A stretch of DNA of 64,000 nt from Bacteroidota bacterium (GTDB lineage: Bacteria > Bacteroidota > Ignavibacteria > Kryptoniales > JAKASW01), in contig JAJZVO010000002.1 of the NCBI GenBank assembly GCA_021845665.1, positions 1 to 64,000 on the forward strand, written 5' to 3'. This document shows, piece by piece, positions 1-9,655 of the stretch (position 1 is the first letter of the stretch; each line of letters opens with the position of its first letter). The notes below the pieces were generated by a model, which searched no databases, was not told the DNA's origin, and saw only the letters and a list, made by a program, of their open reading frames with translations. Position numbers and translations under genes: made by a program.

Positions 1-1
1 A

Positions 2-285
2 GTAGATAAGCAGATACTCCACGTAATCAAGCTCTGGTTGAGCTGTGGATACGTTGAAGATGGACAGCACAAGCAGAGCAAGCGAGGCACACCGCAGGGA
101 GGAGTAATAAGTCCATTACTGGCGAACATCTACCTGAACCCTGTTGAGCAAGCATCCAAGCTACCTGTATGGCACGCTTGGTTTGTTCTACGACTATCGG
201 GTTTGTTCGCTTTCGGTTCCATATACTCGTGTACCAGGAAAGCCGCATGAGGGAAAACCTCACGTACTGTTTGAAGAGGGTTCAA
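2..285 (+). pseudogene. Group II intron remnant (reverse transcriptase fragment plus domain V-like RNA)
   Basis: The frame open from the window edge contains WLSCGYVEDG and GTPQGGVISPLLANIYL, a signature block of group II intron reverse transcriptase/maturases. A few residues later the sequence stops resembling the family, and the frame ends at 248-250. The rest of the RT, the maturase X domain and any endonuclease domain are therefore missing. Immediately downstream, 240-272 resembles catalytic domain V: an AGC triad at 241-243 and a stem TGAGG/CCTCA capped by a GAAAA loop. The basal helix has at least one mismatch, which fits decay. The RT block sits far too close to domain V for an intact intron, so I infer an internal deletion. 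The 5' part lies outside the window. Confidence 0.7.
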
Positions 286-588
286 TAGGTTAACAGGATG
301 ATGACTTGTGCCGATCAATTATTGACAACGGTATGCGGCATGGCGCAAAGCGCTCACTTGAGCGGGACACTCACCCGAGCCGATCAAAAATCACATCGTG
401 TGATGTTCGGCTTCCCGAACGTCCTGTTCGGGAAAAGGAAAGAAACAGCATGGGCTCACAAAGTCTGAACATCACTGCACTATAATAAAGGCGATGAAGT
501 TGAAACGTTGTGCGACTTCAGGTCCACGCAATTCATTTCGCGTGCTTTATAATCTGGAACAAATCAAAACCGAATAAGGGAGATCAAG
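286..588. other. Intergenic region with a possible promoter for the lipoprotein operon
   Basis: No gene is seen here. A perfect -10 hexamer TATAAT lies at 481-486, about 100 nt before the LPP20-like gene, but no good -35 element stands at the usual distance. A 7-bp hairpin CCCGAAC/GTTCGGG lies at 414-432 without a T tract on either strand. Confidence 0.35.
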
Positions 589-1176
589 ATGAGAAAGTGG
601 ATTCTGTTCTTAGTACCCATTCTGGGTGTGGCAATCATCGGCTGCGGTGGGTCACAATCGCTACAGTCGGCCGGAACCGGCAGTATTCCAAAGTGGTACG
701 ACAATGTACCCCATGATCCCGACTATTTATTTGCAGCAAACACGCAGACATCGCAAGACATGCAGCTGGCAGTCGATAAGGCGACCGAGGCAGCACGTGT
801 GGATATCGGGAGGCAGCTTCAGGTGAGAATCGAGGGGCTGCAGAAGAGATTTGCTGAAGAGACCGGTACTGGAAGTAATGCCCAGCTTCTCCAGATGTTC
901 ACTCAGGCTGAGAAGACGGTCGTCTCGACTACCCTGGAGGGGAGCCAGGTGAAGCGACAGAAGATTGTGAGAGACGGCATGCTGTGGCGGGCGTATGTGC
1001 TCGTGCAATACCCGATCGGAACAGCGAACGAGGCCTTGATGCAACAGATAAGGAATAATGATCAGATGTATACTCGCTTCAGGGCTTCCCAGGCGTTCAA
1101 GGAGCTTCAGGACGAGGTAAGCAGGTACGATAAATACAAAAAGGAGCAGGAACAGCAGCAGGCCTCCGGGCACTAA
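589..1176 (+). CDS. LPP20-like lipoprotein
   Basis: 195 residues. The N-terminus is a lipoprotein signal: MRK, a hydrophobic stretch, then IIGC with the lipidated cysteine at residue 19. The mature part opens with PKWYDNVPHDPDYLFA, followed by an alternating helix in which aspartate and alanine lead into AARVDIGRQL. This is the layout of LPP20/LPP-type surface lipoproteins, where P-x-W is followed by repeated A-x-x-A-R motifs. The C-terminus is charged and Gln-rich (KKEQEQQQ), possibly coiled coil. The start has a clear ribosome binding site (AGGGAG). The cyclase gene follows 49 nt downstream on the same strand and the metalloprotease after that, so the three are probably co-transcribed. Family assignment is by pattern only; the molecular function is unknown. 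Confidence 0.7.
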   Translation: MRKWILFLVPILGVAIIGCGGSQSLQSAGTGSIPKWYDNVPHDPDYLFAANTQTSQDMQLAVDKATEAARVDIGRQLQVRIEGLQKRFAEETGTGSNAQLLQMFTQAEKTVVSTTLEGSQVKRQKIVRDGMLWRAYVLVQYPIGTANEALMQQIRNNDQMYTRFRASQAFKELQDEVSRYDKYKKEQEQQQASGH

Positions 1177-1225
1177 TGGTGCCGATCCTTATGAGGGCTC
1201 GCTTTGAATTTGCAAGGGGTTCTCG

Positions 1226-3379
1226 ATGAAGAAGTTGTTTCTCAAGTCGAGTTCCTTTCACCTACTCCTGACGGTTACCGCATCCACTTTAATTGCGGCT
1301 CTCTTTGCAAGATCGCAGTTCGGCACCATGGTGGAAAGGGAGACCCTCGATTGGCGAATGAGAGCGGCGTGGGATGCGAGGCGGCCGGATAGATCCGTGG
1401 TAATTGCAGCAATCGATCAGAAGAGCCTTAATTTCTTTCAGAAGAACGGAGTCGCGTGGCCGTGGCCCAGAGAATTCTACGGGATACTGCTCGATTACCT
1501 TCACAAGGGAGGCGCAAAGGCGGTCGCCTTTGATATCGATTTCTCGCAGAAAGACATGGACAGGCTTAACGTGTCGGGGCGTGCGTCTGACAGTTCCTTT
1601 GCCTCATCAATAACGAAAAATGGCAGCGTCGTGTTGGTTACAGTACTTACCAGCAGCCGCGACTCTTCTGCATCTACCGGTACCGAAATCGATCCCGCTT
1701 TCTTTCTTCCGGCAATCCGTGCAGGCATCTTCGAACCACGTTTCAAATCATGCATTGCTCCAAGGGGTGAATTTCAAAAAGGAGCGAGCGCCATTGGAGT
1801 TGCCAACTTTTTCGTCGATGTGGATGGTGTTGCCCGGAGGATACCTTTATTATTCAGGCTGAATAACGAAATTCTTCCGCAATTATCCCTTGCTGCCTAC
1901 ACCGTGGGAAAAAGGTTAACGAACAGTACCCTGGGAAACTTTATCAGAACGATACCCACCGACCGTGACGGCAGTTACCTGATCAATTGGTACGGCCGCG
2001 GCGGGCCAAATGGTGAGTTTAAGTATTATTCTATTGCTGCCCTTATTGAGTCAGCAGTTCAAATGAAGCAGGGGCTTAGGCCCGAGATTCCACCGACAGT
2101 ATTCAGAGACAAATACATAATCGTAGGAGGTACCGCGGTTGGCTTGATGGATTACGTCTCCACCCCGTTTACCGGGCAGCATCCGTTTCCAGGCGTAGAA
2201 ATCGACGCGACTATACTGAGTAACTTTCTTCAACATTACTACCTCACCGAGATGCCGCCTTTTTTCACACTGATCATTATTATCGCATTGTCCCTGTTGG
2301 CAGCAGGGTCTTTCTACGGGAGCCGAAAGGTGATGGTCTCCACAAGTGTTGTGCTAGCTTCTTGCGGAATATATCTCCTTGCTGCCTTTCTCCTGATGTC
2401 AATCCGCCGATTCTGGCTTCCCATCGTTGCACCTGAGATCGCTGCCCTGACCGCTTTCGCATTTGCCGGAGTAATCAGCTATGTCACCGAAGGGAGGCGG
2501 CGCAGAGAGTTGAGAAAGCTGCTGAACAGATATATCAGCCCCGCGGTCGTTGATGAAATCTCCTTGTACCCCGATACAGCCGACTTCAAGGGGAGAGAAA
2601 TCGAGGCGACCGTTTTCTTTTCAGATATTCGCCAGTTTACTGCCCTATCCGAGCAGCTTCAACCGAGGGAACTCGTCGAAAACCTGAACGAGTATTTCAA
2701 TCTTGCGACCGAGCTCATTCTGAACAACGGTGCGATGCTGGACAAATATATCGGTGATGCTATAATGGCGGTATTCGGCGCTCCATTGCCGAAGGAGGAC
2801 CATGCAGTGAAGGCTTGCCTGACTGCGCTCCAGATTCAGAATGTCCTGCTGGATCATTACTCGCGACGTGGGGACGATAAACCGGTTTTCGAAACCAGAA
2901 TCGGCCTGAATTCAGGAAGAATGGTTATCGGCAATATTGGTTCTGAGAGAAGGATGGATTATACAGTTATTGGCGACAGCGTCAACCTCGCTTCAAGACT
3001 TGAGGTAGTCAATAAGGAATTCGGGACGAGGATAATTATCAGCCAATCGACATATGAGAAAGCCGAGCATGCGATTGAAACAAGAGAGCTGGACCTGGTA
3101 CGAGTCAGAGGGAAAGACATCCCCGTACGGATTTTCGAACTGATCGCGGAGAAAGGGGTTCTTCATCGTGACGTGATCAGCCTCTATGAGATGTTCCACG
3201 AAGGGCTGGAGTACTACAGGCAGAAAGAGTGGAAGCGGGCTGAGGGTCTCTTTCAACGGGTACTGGAGAGGAAACCTGATGACGGGCCATCCAGGATGTA
3301 TGTTGATCGCTGCCGAACGCTTATTGAGACCGGCGTGCCGGATGAATGGGATGGCATTTACAAATCTGATGCAAAATAG
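1226..3379 (+). CDS. CHASE2-domain class III nucleotidyl cyclase (probably adenylate cyclase)
   Basis: 717 residues. One N-terminal membrane helix (about 12-28) leads to an extracytoplasmic CHASE2 sensor (about 35-335). Then come three membrane helices (about 345-420), a short linker and a class III cyclase catalytic domain (about 458-640). The metal-binding aspartates are visible in FFSDIRQF (D467) and DKYIGDAIMAVFG (D511). The lysine of DKYIGD favours ATP over GTP as substrate, by family knowledge. The C-terminus has a TPR-like segment (EYYRQKEWKRAEGLFQRVL). This is the standard architecture of bacterial CHASE2 cyclases. The start follows AGGGG by 6 nt. The substrate and the sensed ligand cannot be read from sequence. 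The metalloprotease gene begins 17 nt downstream. Confidence 0.9.
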   Translation: MKKLFLKSSSFHLLLTVTASTLIAALFARSQFGTMVERETLDWRMRAAWDARRPDRSVVIAAIDQKSLNFFQKNGVAWPWPREFYGILLDYLHKGGAKAVAFDIDFSQKDMDRLNVSGRASDSSFASSITKNGSVVLVTVLTSSRDSSASTGTEIDPAFFLPAIRAGIFEPRFKSCIAPRGEFQKGASAIGVANFFVDVDGVARRIPLLFRLNNEILPQLSLAAYTVGKRLTNSTLGNFIRTIPTDRDGSYLINWYGRGGPNGEFKYYSIAALIESAVQMKQGLRPEIPPTVFRDKYIIVGGTAVGLMDYVSTPFTGQHPFPGVEIDATILSNFLQHYYLTEMPPFFTLIIIIALSLLAAGSFYGSRKVMVSTSVVLASCGIYLLAAFLLMSIRRFWLPIVAPEIAALTAFAFAGVISYVTEGRRRRELRKLLNRYISPAVVDEISLYPDTADFKGREIEATVFFSDIRQFTALSEQLQPRELVENLNEYFNLATELILNNGAMLDKYIGDAIMAVFGAPLPKEDHAVKACLTALQIQNVLLDHYSRRGDDKPVFETRIGLNSGRMVIGNIGSERRMDYTVIGDSVNLASRLEVVNKEFGTRIIISQSTYEKAEHAIETRELDLVRVRGKDIPVRIFELIAEKGVLHRDVISLYEMFHEGLEYYRQKEWKRAEGLFQRVLERKPDDGPSRMYVDRCRTLIETGVPDEWDGIYKSDAK

Positions 3380-3396
3380 ACGTAGACAGGCGTAAG

Positions 3397-4638
3397 ATGA
3401 GAAAACATCTCTTGTTCTTTATCATTATTCTCACAGCCATAGCTGCCAAGTCGCAGACGATGTACGTCAAAAGGAACGACGCTTATGTTCGTCAGGGCCC
3501 CGGTTCATACTATCCCTTCATAGTTGTGCTCCAGTTTGGTGCCAGGATCGAGAAGGTCGGATCGTCAGGTGAATGGTATAAGGTCAAAGTTCCAGGAGGA
3601 AAAGAAGGGTGGATCGCCACGAATTGTCTTTCCGACAGGAGGTCGCAGGCTGCGATGTTTTACAGGATAAGCAGCGCTTGGAGCTCGGCGGGAGCGTCGG
3701 AGACGGCTTTGGCCGCAGCGATTAAAGGGTTTGCCAAGAGCTATGGCAAGGTGAGCACGGGCGACGTCGAGTCAGTGCTTGAATATTCCAACAAAACATT
3801 TAATGCAGGTGAGCTTGCCGCTTTTGCCCAACCTCTCGCTGATGACGGGTCAGAGAACAAGGATAAAATGAACTTGAGCAACCTCAATTTCACGACTCCG
3901 GTATATGATCCGTCGATGGACGAGCAGGCCATCGGAGTTGGGGTCGCCGCAAGGCTCATTTCGCGGGGAATTGTCAAAGACTCCGGTTTGAAAAAGTACG
4001 TCAACATGATCGCCGCGGTTCTTGCCGAGAATTCAGAGGTATATGATTGGGATTTTACTGTCTTTGTGTTGAATGATACGACGCTCGATGGCTTCGCCTG
4101 CCCGGGTGGGTACATCTTCGTTACACTCGGTGCGGTCAAAGCCTGCAAAGACGAGTCGATGCTTGCCGCGATCATCGCTCATGAAATGGGACATGTTATC
4201 GGGAGGAACGGCCTGGAAGAGATGACAAAAAGGGCAGTGGACATAAAGGCCGACAGCGTTTTCTTTGAACTGGATGAGGACACGGGCTGGCATTCGAAGA
4301 CGGACCAGGATCTGGAATCCATGGCACAGGAAAGCTATGACATCGTTGTGCATAGAAGGTTGTTCAGATATGAGAAAGAGGCTGATGAGATGTCTGCCGT
4401 CCTATGCGCCAATGCAGGATATGACCCATGGGGCATTGTACGACTCGACAGGGAAGTGGAGAGGTTAAGCCGGAAGGCCAATCCAAATATTTTCGGTGCT
4501 GATTTTTCCCTTCACAACGATCCCGTCAAAAGATATAAACTCATAAAGGCGTTCGTTGAAAAACAATTTTCAAAGAACAACCCCGGTGCACGAATGAAAA
4601 GCAGATTCGAATCGGAGGTTGCGAAAATAACTCGCTGA
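3397..4638 (+). CDS. Secreted SH3-domain M48 family metalloprotease
   Basis: 413 residues with a cleavable signal peptide (hydrophobic 4-16, AKSQ). A bacterial SH3 domain follows (about 22-78; VRQGPGSYYPFIVVL, then EWYKVKVPGGKEGWI). The peptidase part carries the zinc motif HEMGH at residues 262-266, and the likely third ligand is Glu 328 in YEKEADEMSAVL. M48 peptidases of this kind act in the periplasm on misfolded or cell-envelope proteins; the SH3 domain probably binds peptidoglycan or protein. It lies 17 nt after the cyclase gene in what looks like one operon with it and the LPP20-like gene, suggesting an envelope-sensing role (inference). Both catalytic signatures are intact. Confidence 0.88.
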   Translation: MRKHLLFFIIILTAIAAKSQTMYVKRNDAYVRQGPGSYYPFIVVLQFGARIEKVGSSGEWYKVKVPGGKEGWIATNCLSDRRSQAAMFYRISSAWSSAGASETALAAAIKGFAKSYGKVSTGDVESVLEYSNKTFNAGELAAFAQPLADDGSENKDKMNLSNLNFTTPVYDPSMDEQAIGVGVAARLISRGIVKDSGLKKYVNMIAAVLAENSEVYDWDFTVFVLNDTTLDGFACPGGYIFVTLGAVKACKDESMLAAIIAHEMGHVIGRNGLEEMTKRAVDIKADSVFFELDEDTGWHSKTDQDLESMAQESYDIVVHRRLFRYEKEADEMSAVLCANAGYDPWGIVRLDREVERLSRKANPNIFGADFSLHNDPVKRYKLIKAFVEKQFSKNNPGARMKSRFESEVAKITR

Positions 4639-5101
4639 TGTCTTTCGAATGTAGATTGACAAGGATGAAAATAGTTTAGCTCAAAGGGTCTGGACTGACA
4701 GGGCTCAGGATCCGGAAAGTTTACTGTCATTGGATGGGAATTGCATTTATGTATTATTCACTAAACCACAGTTCCCATGCCTTGATTTTTTTCGGTAAAG
4801 TCTTGAACCTAATGGCAGTCAGACCGTTGCCTACCTGCATTATTCATAAAGACGGTGATGTGTACCATTAAGGCAGCTCCGTTGCTGTTGTTGGTAGTTT
4901 CAGGTTGTCGTGGAGTGCATAGCGTCGACGTTCATAGATTGGTGGCCCCTGTTGGCGGTGCGAGAGTGTCTCCCCCAGTGGGTCCTTCCGAAATTCTTCC
5001 AGGATTTACAGACGGATTACCAATGTTCCAACTTTTGCCGGCACTGTTGGTTTGTCTGACGATTGGATACTAAGTAGACTTCCTGGTTGCTCAGGGGGAA
5101 T
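4639..5101. other. Intergenic region with a possible Ig/FN3-like coding relic
   Basis: No intact gene is seen. Between about 4930 and 5070 short stretches in different frames read APVGGARVSP and then VPTFAGTVGLSDDWI. Together they look like the opening and middle of an Ig/FN3-like repeat of extracellular proteins, broken by frameshifts. A 72-codon frame at 4855-5073 with a hydrophobic start overlaps this, and I do not count it as a gene. Confidence 0.3.
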
Positions 5102-5785
5102 TCAGCAAGCAGGGCACAGGCGCGTGAAGACGGTGTACCAGATGTCCTTGAACGGGTAACTCGATGGAAGCTCTATCCAGATGCGCCTGAATGTGTGACG
5201 GACGCGGGCGGCAGCTTTGAGAATCCGTAGCCGCACCGTCACCATATGTGCTGTGGCTAACTCTGTGCCATGAAGCTTCCGACGAAGTTGAAGAAGGAGA
5301 GTGCATGCAAAGCCATGCAAAAGAAGCCGGAATTGATTTGCGGAAAACCGATGGCAACTGAGGCGATCGGCTTTCATATCGAGTTTCAATTCCTTTATCA
5401 TCTGGTTTTCTACCTCACCTCGCATTGCGTAGAAATCGTAATCGTTCTCGGCTTCGCCCGTCAGACTTGTAACCACGAAACGCTGGTTCTCTCCTTCGAT
5501 GCTAACTTCCGTCTTCATTACTATCCGCCGCTTTTTGTCCCATGAGCTTGCACGGTAATATATCGACTCAAATGTCCTTACTTTTATCTCCGTCTTTTTG
5601 CATTCCTCACGAGCCCGCTCCAAGTTCTTCTCGTTTAACGACTTAAGAGGTGATGTCCCCTGAAACCCTGTCACGTAGTCTAAGTGCTCCGCTTCACAAA
5701 ACTCGTAAAGTTCAGGAATAGCAAATCCCCGGTCGGCACGTACTATTATCCGAGCATTAGGCCACTGAGAGCGCAAACGTTTCAC
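5102..5785 (-). pseudogene. IS1380-type transposase, N-terminally truncated
   Basis: 227 codons remain, beginning with an in-frame GTG just after an upstream stop. The piece contains the DDE-type segment ARIIVRADRGFAIPELYEF, the conserved ENQMIKELKLDMKADRLSC block with the catalytic-type glutamate, and the C-terminal stretch FSANQFRLLLHGFACTLL. These are typical of the IS1380 group of IS4-related transposases. A full transposase of this type is about 430-480 residues, so roughly the N-terminal half is lost. No terminal inverted repeats are evident around the fragment. It is a dead remnant and marks an old insertion between the metalloprotease operon and the reductase gene. Confidence 0.78.
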
Positions 5786-5920
5786 TATACGCGGCTATCG
5801 GCGCGCAATGGCGTATGAATCTCGCATTGCTTATTATACACAAGGCCGGGGTCATTCGGCCGGAGGAGTGTAATAGGGACCGGGCGCGGCGATGAGTTTG
5901 CTCTTAAACTGAATCCATGG

Positions 5921-6436
5921 ATGAGAAAACTGATTCTAAATCTGGCAGTTAGTCTCGACGGTTACATTGAGGGACCGAAGGGGGAATATGACTGGTGTTT
6001 TACGGATCAGGACTATGGGATGACGGGATTCCTGGGCAGGATCGATGCTGTCTTCTTCGGCAGAAAGAGCTACGAGCTTGTTTGCCCGATGGGTCCGAAT
6101 GCCTACCCGAATCTTGCGAGGTATGTTTTCTCGAAAACGCTCAGGAGCGCTGAAGGCGCGGTGGTCATCGGCAGAAATGTCAAGGCGAACGTGGAGACGC
6201 TCAAGCGGAAGAAGGGAAAGAACATCTGGCTCTTCGGCGGGGCGGAGCTGACAAACAGTCTTATTTCGCTGGGTCTAGTCGACGAGGCTCTTCTTTCTGT
6301 ACACCCTGTGGTTCTCGGAGGAGGCAAGCCGCTGTTCAAGGAGTCGGACCAGAGACTCAAACTGAAACTCGTTGGGACGAAATCGTATTCGACCGGGCTG
6401 GTGCAGCTCTCGTACAGATTCAAGAAAAACAAATGA
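5921..6436 (+). CDS. Dihydrofolate reductase family protein (RibD C-terminal domain)
   Basis: 171 residues. The start MRKLILNLAVSLDGYIEGP is the classic opening of the RibD-C/YwjB/YyaP branch of the DHFR superfamily. A FGRKSYE segment, the cofactor loop WLFGGAELTNSL and VVLGGGKPLFKE follow in the usual order. The length is typical. Proteins of this branch bind NADPH, and many have unknown substrates; the sequence does not say whether this one reduces dihydrofolate. The hydrolase gene follows 33 nt downstream on the same strand, so the two may be co-transcribed. Confidence 0.85.
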   Translation: MRKLILNLAVSLDGYIEGPKGEYDWCFTDQDYGMTGFLGRIDAVFFGRKSYELVCPMGPNAYPNLARYVFSKTLRSAEGAVVIGRNVKANVETLKRKKGKNIWLFGGAELTNSLISLGLVDEALLSVHPVVLGGGKPLFKESDQRLKLKLVGTKSYSTGLVQLSYRFKKNK

Positions 6437-6469
6437 GGTCATAACAGGTTGGAAAGGAACGCGATCAAG

Positions 6470-7471
6470 ATGAATGCTACTGCCGTATCGATTAATCGTA
6501 AAGGATTTCAGCGCACGCTCGCCTTCAGTTTCATTCTGATTCTGGTGACGACTTTCGCTGCCGCGAACGCTTCGGCTCAAAGCGACAGGGACACGCAGGG
6601 CGCGTATGCCTGGGTCGACGGTGCGCATCTCTGGTTCCAGATCAGGGGACACGGCGATCCGGTAGTGGTGATTCCCGGCGGGCCGGGCGACTCTCATCTT
6701 TACCTCACTCCATGGTTCGACGAGCTGGCGGAACACCACAAACTGATATACTACGACCCGTTCGGCTGCGGCAAATCGGACAGGGCCTCCAATCCTAGCG
6801 AATATTCATTTGAACGGAACGTGAAGGATCTCGAGGGATTGCGCATCGACCTCGGCATCGAGAAGTGGACGGTGATAGGCCATTCATATGGCGGCATGGT
6901 GGCACAGGCCTATGCAATTAAGTATCCGAATTCGGTGAACAAACTTATCCTCTCGAATACATTTTACGACGGAGAGATGTGGCAGGAGAACGACGATAAC
7001 TCGAATTACGAGATCAAGAACCAGTATCCCGGCATATGGGAGCAGCTGATGGCGCTGCGGAACCAGGGACTGGTCTCGAGCTCGCCCGAATGCATGAAGC
7101 TGTACGACGAAGTCCCGGCGGGACTCCTCTATTATTACAATGCAGCCGATGCGGACAAAGTGCGGAACGACTCGTCGAGCTTCAACCCTCAGGTCTATTA
7201 CCGGATTGTCGGAGCGGACGGGGATTTCCTTATCGGGGGGGACGTTGCCAAGCTCGATTTCCGGACGGAGCTGAAGAATCTTAAGATGCCCGTTCTGATT
7301 CTCGCCGGGAGATTCGACCGGATCGCCGTCCCGAGGTTCGCCGATAAGTTCAAGGAATACTGCCCGCAGGCGAATTTCGTCATGTTCGAGAAGAGCGGAC
7401 ATTTGCCCTTCATTGAGGAGACAGGGAAGTACTTCGATGCGATAGAGGAGTTCATGAAGCAGGGGAAGTAG
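6470..7471 (+). CDS. Secreted alpha/beta hydrolase, proline iminopeptidase-like
   Basis: 333 residues from the ATG at 6470, which has GGAAAGGA about 11 nt upstream; a TTG at 6449 is in frame but lies before this site. A signal peptide (FSFILILVTTFAAANASAQ) precedes the fold. The oxyanion segment PGGPGDSHLYL, the nucleophile elbow GHSYGG, the acid in AGRFDRIA and the histidine in KSGHLPF are all present, giving a complete Ser-Asp-His triad. The GGPG motif and general order match the prolyl aminopeptidase (S33) branch. The substrate is unknown; the signal peptide indicates export. A run of seven G lies near 7236 inside the gene. Confidence 0.85.
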   Translation: MNATAVSINRKGFQRTLAFSFILILVTTFAAANASAQSDRDTQGAYAWVDGAHLWFQIRGHGDPVVVIPGGPGDSHLYLTPWFDELAEHHKLIYYDPFGCGKSDRASNPSEYSFERNVKDLEGLRIDLGIEKWTVIGHSYGGMVAQAYAIKYPNSVNKLILSNTFYDGEMWQENDDNSNYEIKNQYPGIWEQLMALRNQGLVSSSPECMKLYDEVPAGLLYYYNAADADKVRNDSSSFNPQVYYRIVGADGDFLIGGDVAKLDFRTELKNLKMPVLILAGRFDRIAVPRFADKFKEYCPQANFVMFEKSGHLPFIEETGKYFDAIEEFMKQGK

Positions 7472-7488
7472 TAAGGCCCTTGACAGGG

Positions 7489-7593
7489 TACAACGATGTA
7501 TCCGGCGACTGCATCGATGTGCCGCTGAGGTGCAACGATGAAGGCGACAAGTAAAACGATCTACCGGGCAAGTGTATTGCTCTTTCGCTGCCG
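7489..7593 (+). repeat. Four to five degenerate 21-bp tandem units, relic of a heptad-coding repeat
   Basis: Units start at 7489, 7510, 7531, 7552 and more weakly at 7573. They share the core TGCAACGAT or close variants at the same phase. Read on the plus strand they give seven-residue periods such as VQRCIRR and LHRCAAE, interrupted by a stop. The repeat length and the hydrophobic-Q-R/S pattern are the same as in the 14-unit array at 60389-60682. I read this as a decayed copy of the same repeat class; it is not a gene. Confidence 0.5.
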
Positions 7594-7657
7594 TATCATC
7601 TTTCGACCCGTTCTTCCAATAATAACCGAACAATTCCGAAGGATAATTCGACATCGG

Positions 7658-9655
7658 TCAGCCTTTCATGAATTTGGATCCCTCGTCTTCCATTTCATAT
7701 TGTGTAAGGTCAGACTGCAATATCCACCCGGTCATCTGACCGCACGATTTGCAGAACGAATAACTGTCGGAACCGACAACCGGTTCGGGTTTATTCCATG
7801 AAGCGCCGATCTGATGGTCAATCGGTTTGAGGACGAGTATCGTATCATGCTTAAGGGACTTGACGTTCATGATGTGGACCGATATAGGGTTCTCGAAATG
7901 GACCACGAAAGCGTTTACCAGGGAGAAGCCGGCCTGCTTGAGAGCCGTTGTCAGCTTTGCCCAGGCCTCCGGTCGCCAGTGGTGATAGGTAAAGATCAGC
8001 CTGCCGTGCGGGCGTTTCAGGACGCGGTTCGATTCTTTCCATATCTTTCCGATGACCGAAGCGAATTTGTCTTAGTCCGCCGAAGTCTCTGCAACGGCCG
8101 AACCGCGCGCGATGTACTGCCACTCCACTTTGTCGGGAAGGAAACTCTTCAGCCAGCAGCGGAAGAAGTGTGACAAACCGCTGTACTGAACATTGTCGAA
8201 GGCGGGTCTGTGACGACGAAATCAACCGACTCAGCCTGGAGGGGCATACGGCTGGAGTCGTTCTGAGCAACGAAGAACATCCTTTTCTTACCGGCGAATT
8301 CATCAACTGACGACACTTCCGTTCCGATATCCACCTCATCGGGGATGACCACCTTCTTCCAGGTCTTGCCAACCCTGCGGCGCTAAATGGGTTTTCTTGC
8401 CCATTCTCCGGCGGCAGCGATCCGGCTTTCGAAAAGAGTGTTCAGTGTTCCGGAGGTGCTGCGTGAGAAAGTCGGATTGTTCTCCAAGGCGGTGTAGGGC
8501 AACGCATAAGCGTGGTGAGCGAACACATGTCTAATTGCGCCCGGTCTTCTCTTTGCGGCGCCCTTGTAACCACACAGCGCCGAATTGAACTCAAGAGAGG
8601 CTGACATTAGCATTGAGAGCCAGAGTCTGTGCTCGTCGGGGATTGCACGGAAGAGTTCCTGAGAGTGGACAATATAGGCGAGCTGACGGGGGAAGAAGAG
8701 TTCATAGAAATGTTTGTGTCTCCCTGTTCAGCAGGTCGCCGGACTTCGGGCCGTCAGGTATTTGAAAGTCGGCGTCGGTGAAATGCGCATTTCTCTTTAC
8801 CCATCGCGCGGCTGCCGATATATTCATGTTGTCCGCCGGATCAATCTTCTTTAGGAAACCCTTATGTGTTTCGCAGTGGCCCGCTATTACAAGTGGAACG
8901 TATCGTTCCGCAAACGTATTGGAAAGGATATCGGAGGGCTTTCGGTTGACTCCATTCTTGTTAGCTTCATCTTTCTCGACTATGGGCCACGATCGACCGT
9001 CAATGGAAAATTCCAGAGAGGGATAAGTGGTTCTAATGTTCTTCTCGGTGCCGTCCGGTTCTTCCCGCAATGCAAGTGAATCGGCCACGAGTACTTCGCA
9101 ATCCGGCCCTAATTTCCGTTGCCCATAGAGAGTAAACTGGATTTCTGCCGCTCCTCCGCATTCGGGGCAGGCGGTCACGTAATATTTCAACATGCGCTTG
9201 ACGAGCTCGCTTCTGAAGGCGCGAAACACTTTTTCTTTTTCCGAAAGCGGCACATCGGAGAGCGACGCCTTTGCCTGCAGGACAGGGATCGGATCGATAT
9301 CGAAGCCGATGACGTAAGCACCGGGCCTGATTGCCTCGTGAAGGATAGTACCTACGCCCATCATCGGATCGAGAACGGTGACGCCTTCGAGACCGCCGGG
9401 AAAGTAATAATCTCTTCGCGCAGGATCGGGCACCAGCTGTTTCAGTATATGCCAGAACGTTGTCCCTGACCGCCGCGCCCACCGTTTGTGCAAATATGTG
9501 TTCGGTCTGAAGAGATGCTTGTTGAAAGATTCGATGTGTGCAAGAGCGTTGGCCGACTCTTCAGGGAAAGAGGTGTCGATGGCAACCGTGTCGCCAAGCT
9601 GGACCACCGGTTCATCGGCGACGAGGAAATCAAGGCCTATCTGGGTCGGCGTCAC
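7658..9655 (-). pseudogene. Zn-ribbon adenine-specific DNA methylase (COG1743/DUF1156-like), multiply frameshifted
   Basis: The N-terminal part, open from a GTG at 9655 to 8702, has the SAM-binding motif VTVLDPMMGVGTILHEA, then IGFDIDPIPVLQAKASL and a zinc-ribbon half CPECGG. Near 8710 the coding frame shifts and continues as HKHFYELFFPRQL down to a stop at 8383. It resumes as IPDEVDIGTEVSS through the catalytic VDFVVTDPP, shifts again near 8204, meets a stop at 8072-8074, and ends with CKSCGQMTGW and KFMKG at 7658. Laid end to end the pieces resemble one methylase of about 660 residues, longer than any open piece. Several independent lesions make it a pseudogene rather than a sequencing slip. 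No restriction partner is seen beside it. Confidence 0.78.

Noticed and set aside
4855-5073. Small lipoprotein
   Set aside because: Apparent signal and cysteine, but the rest is frameshifted Ig-like relic sequence.
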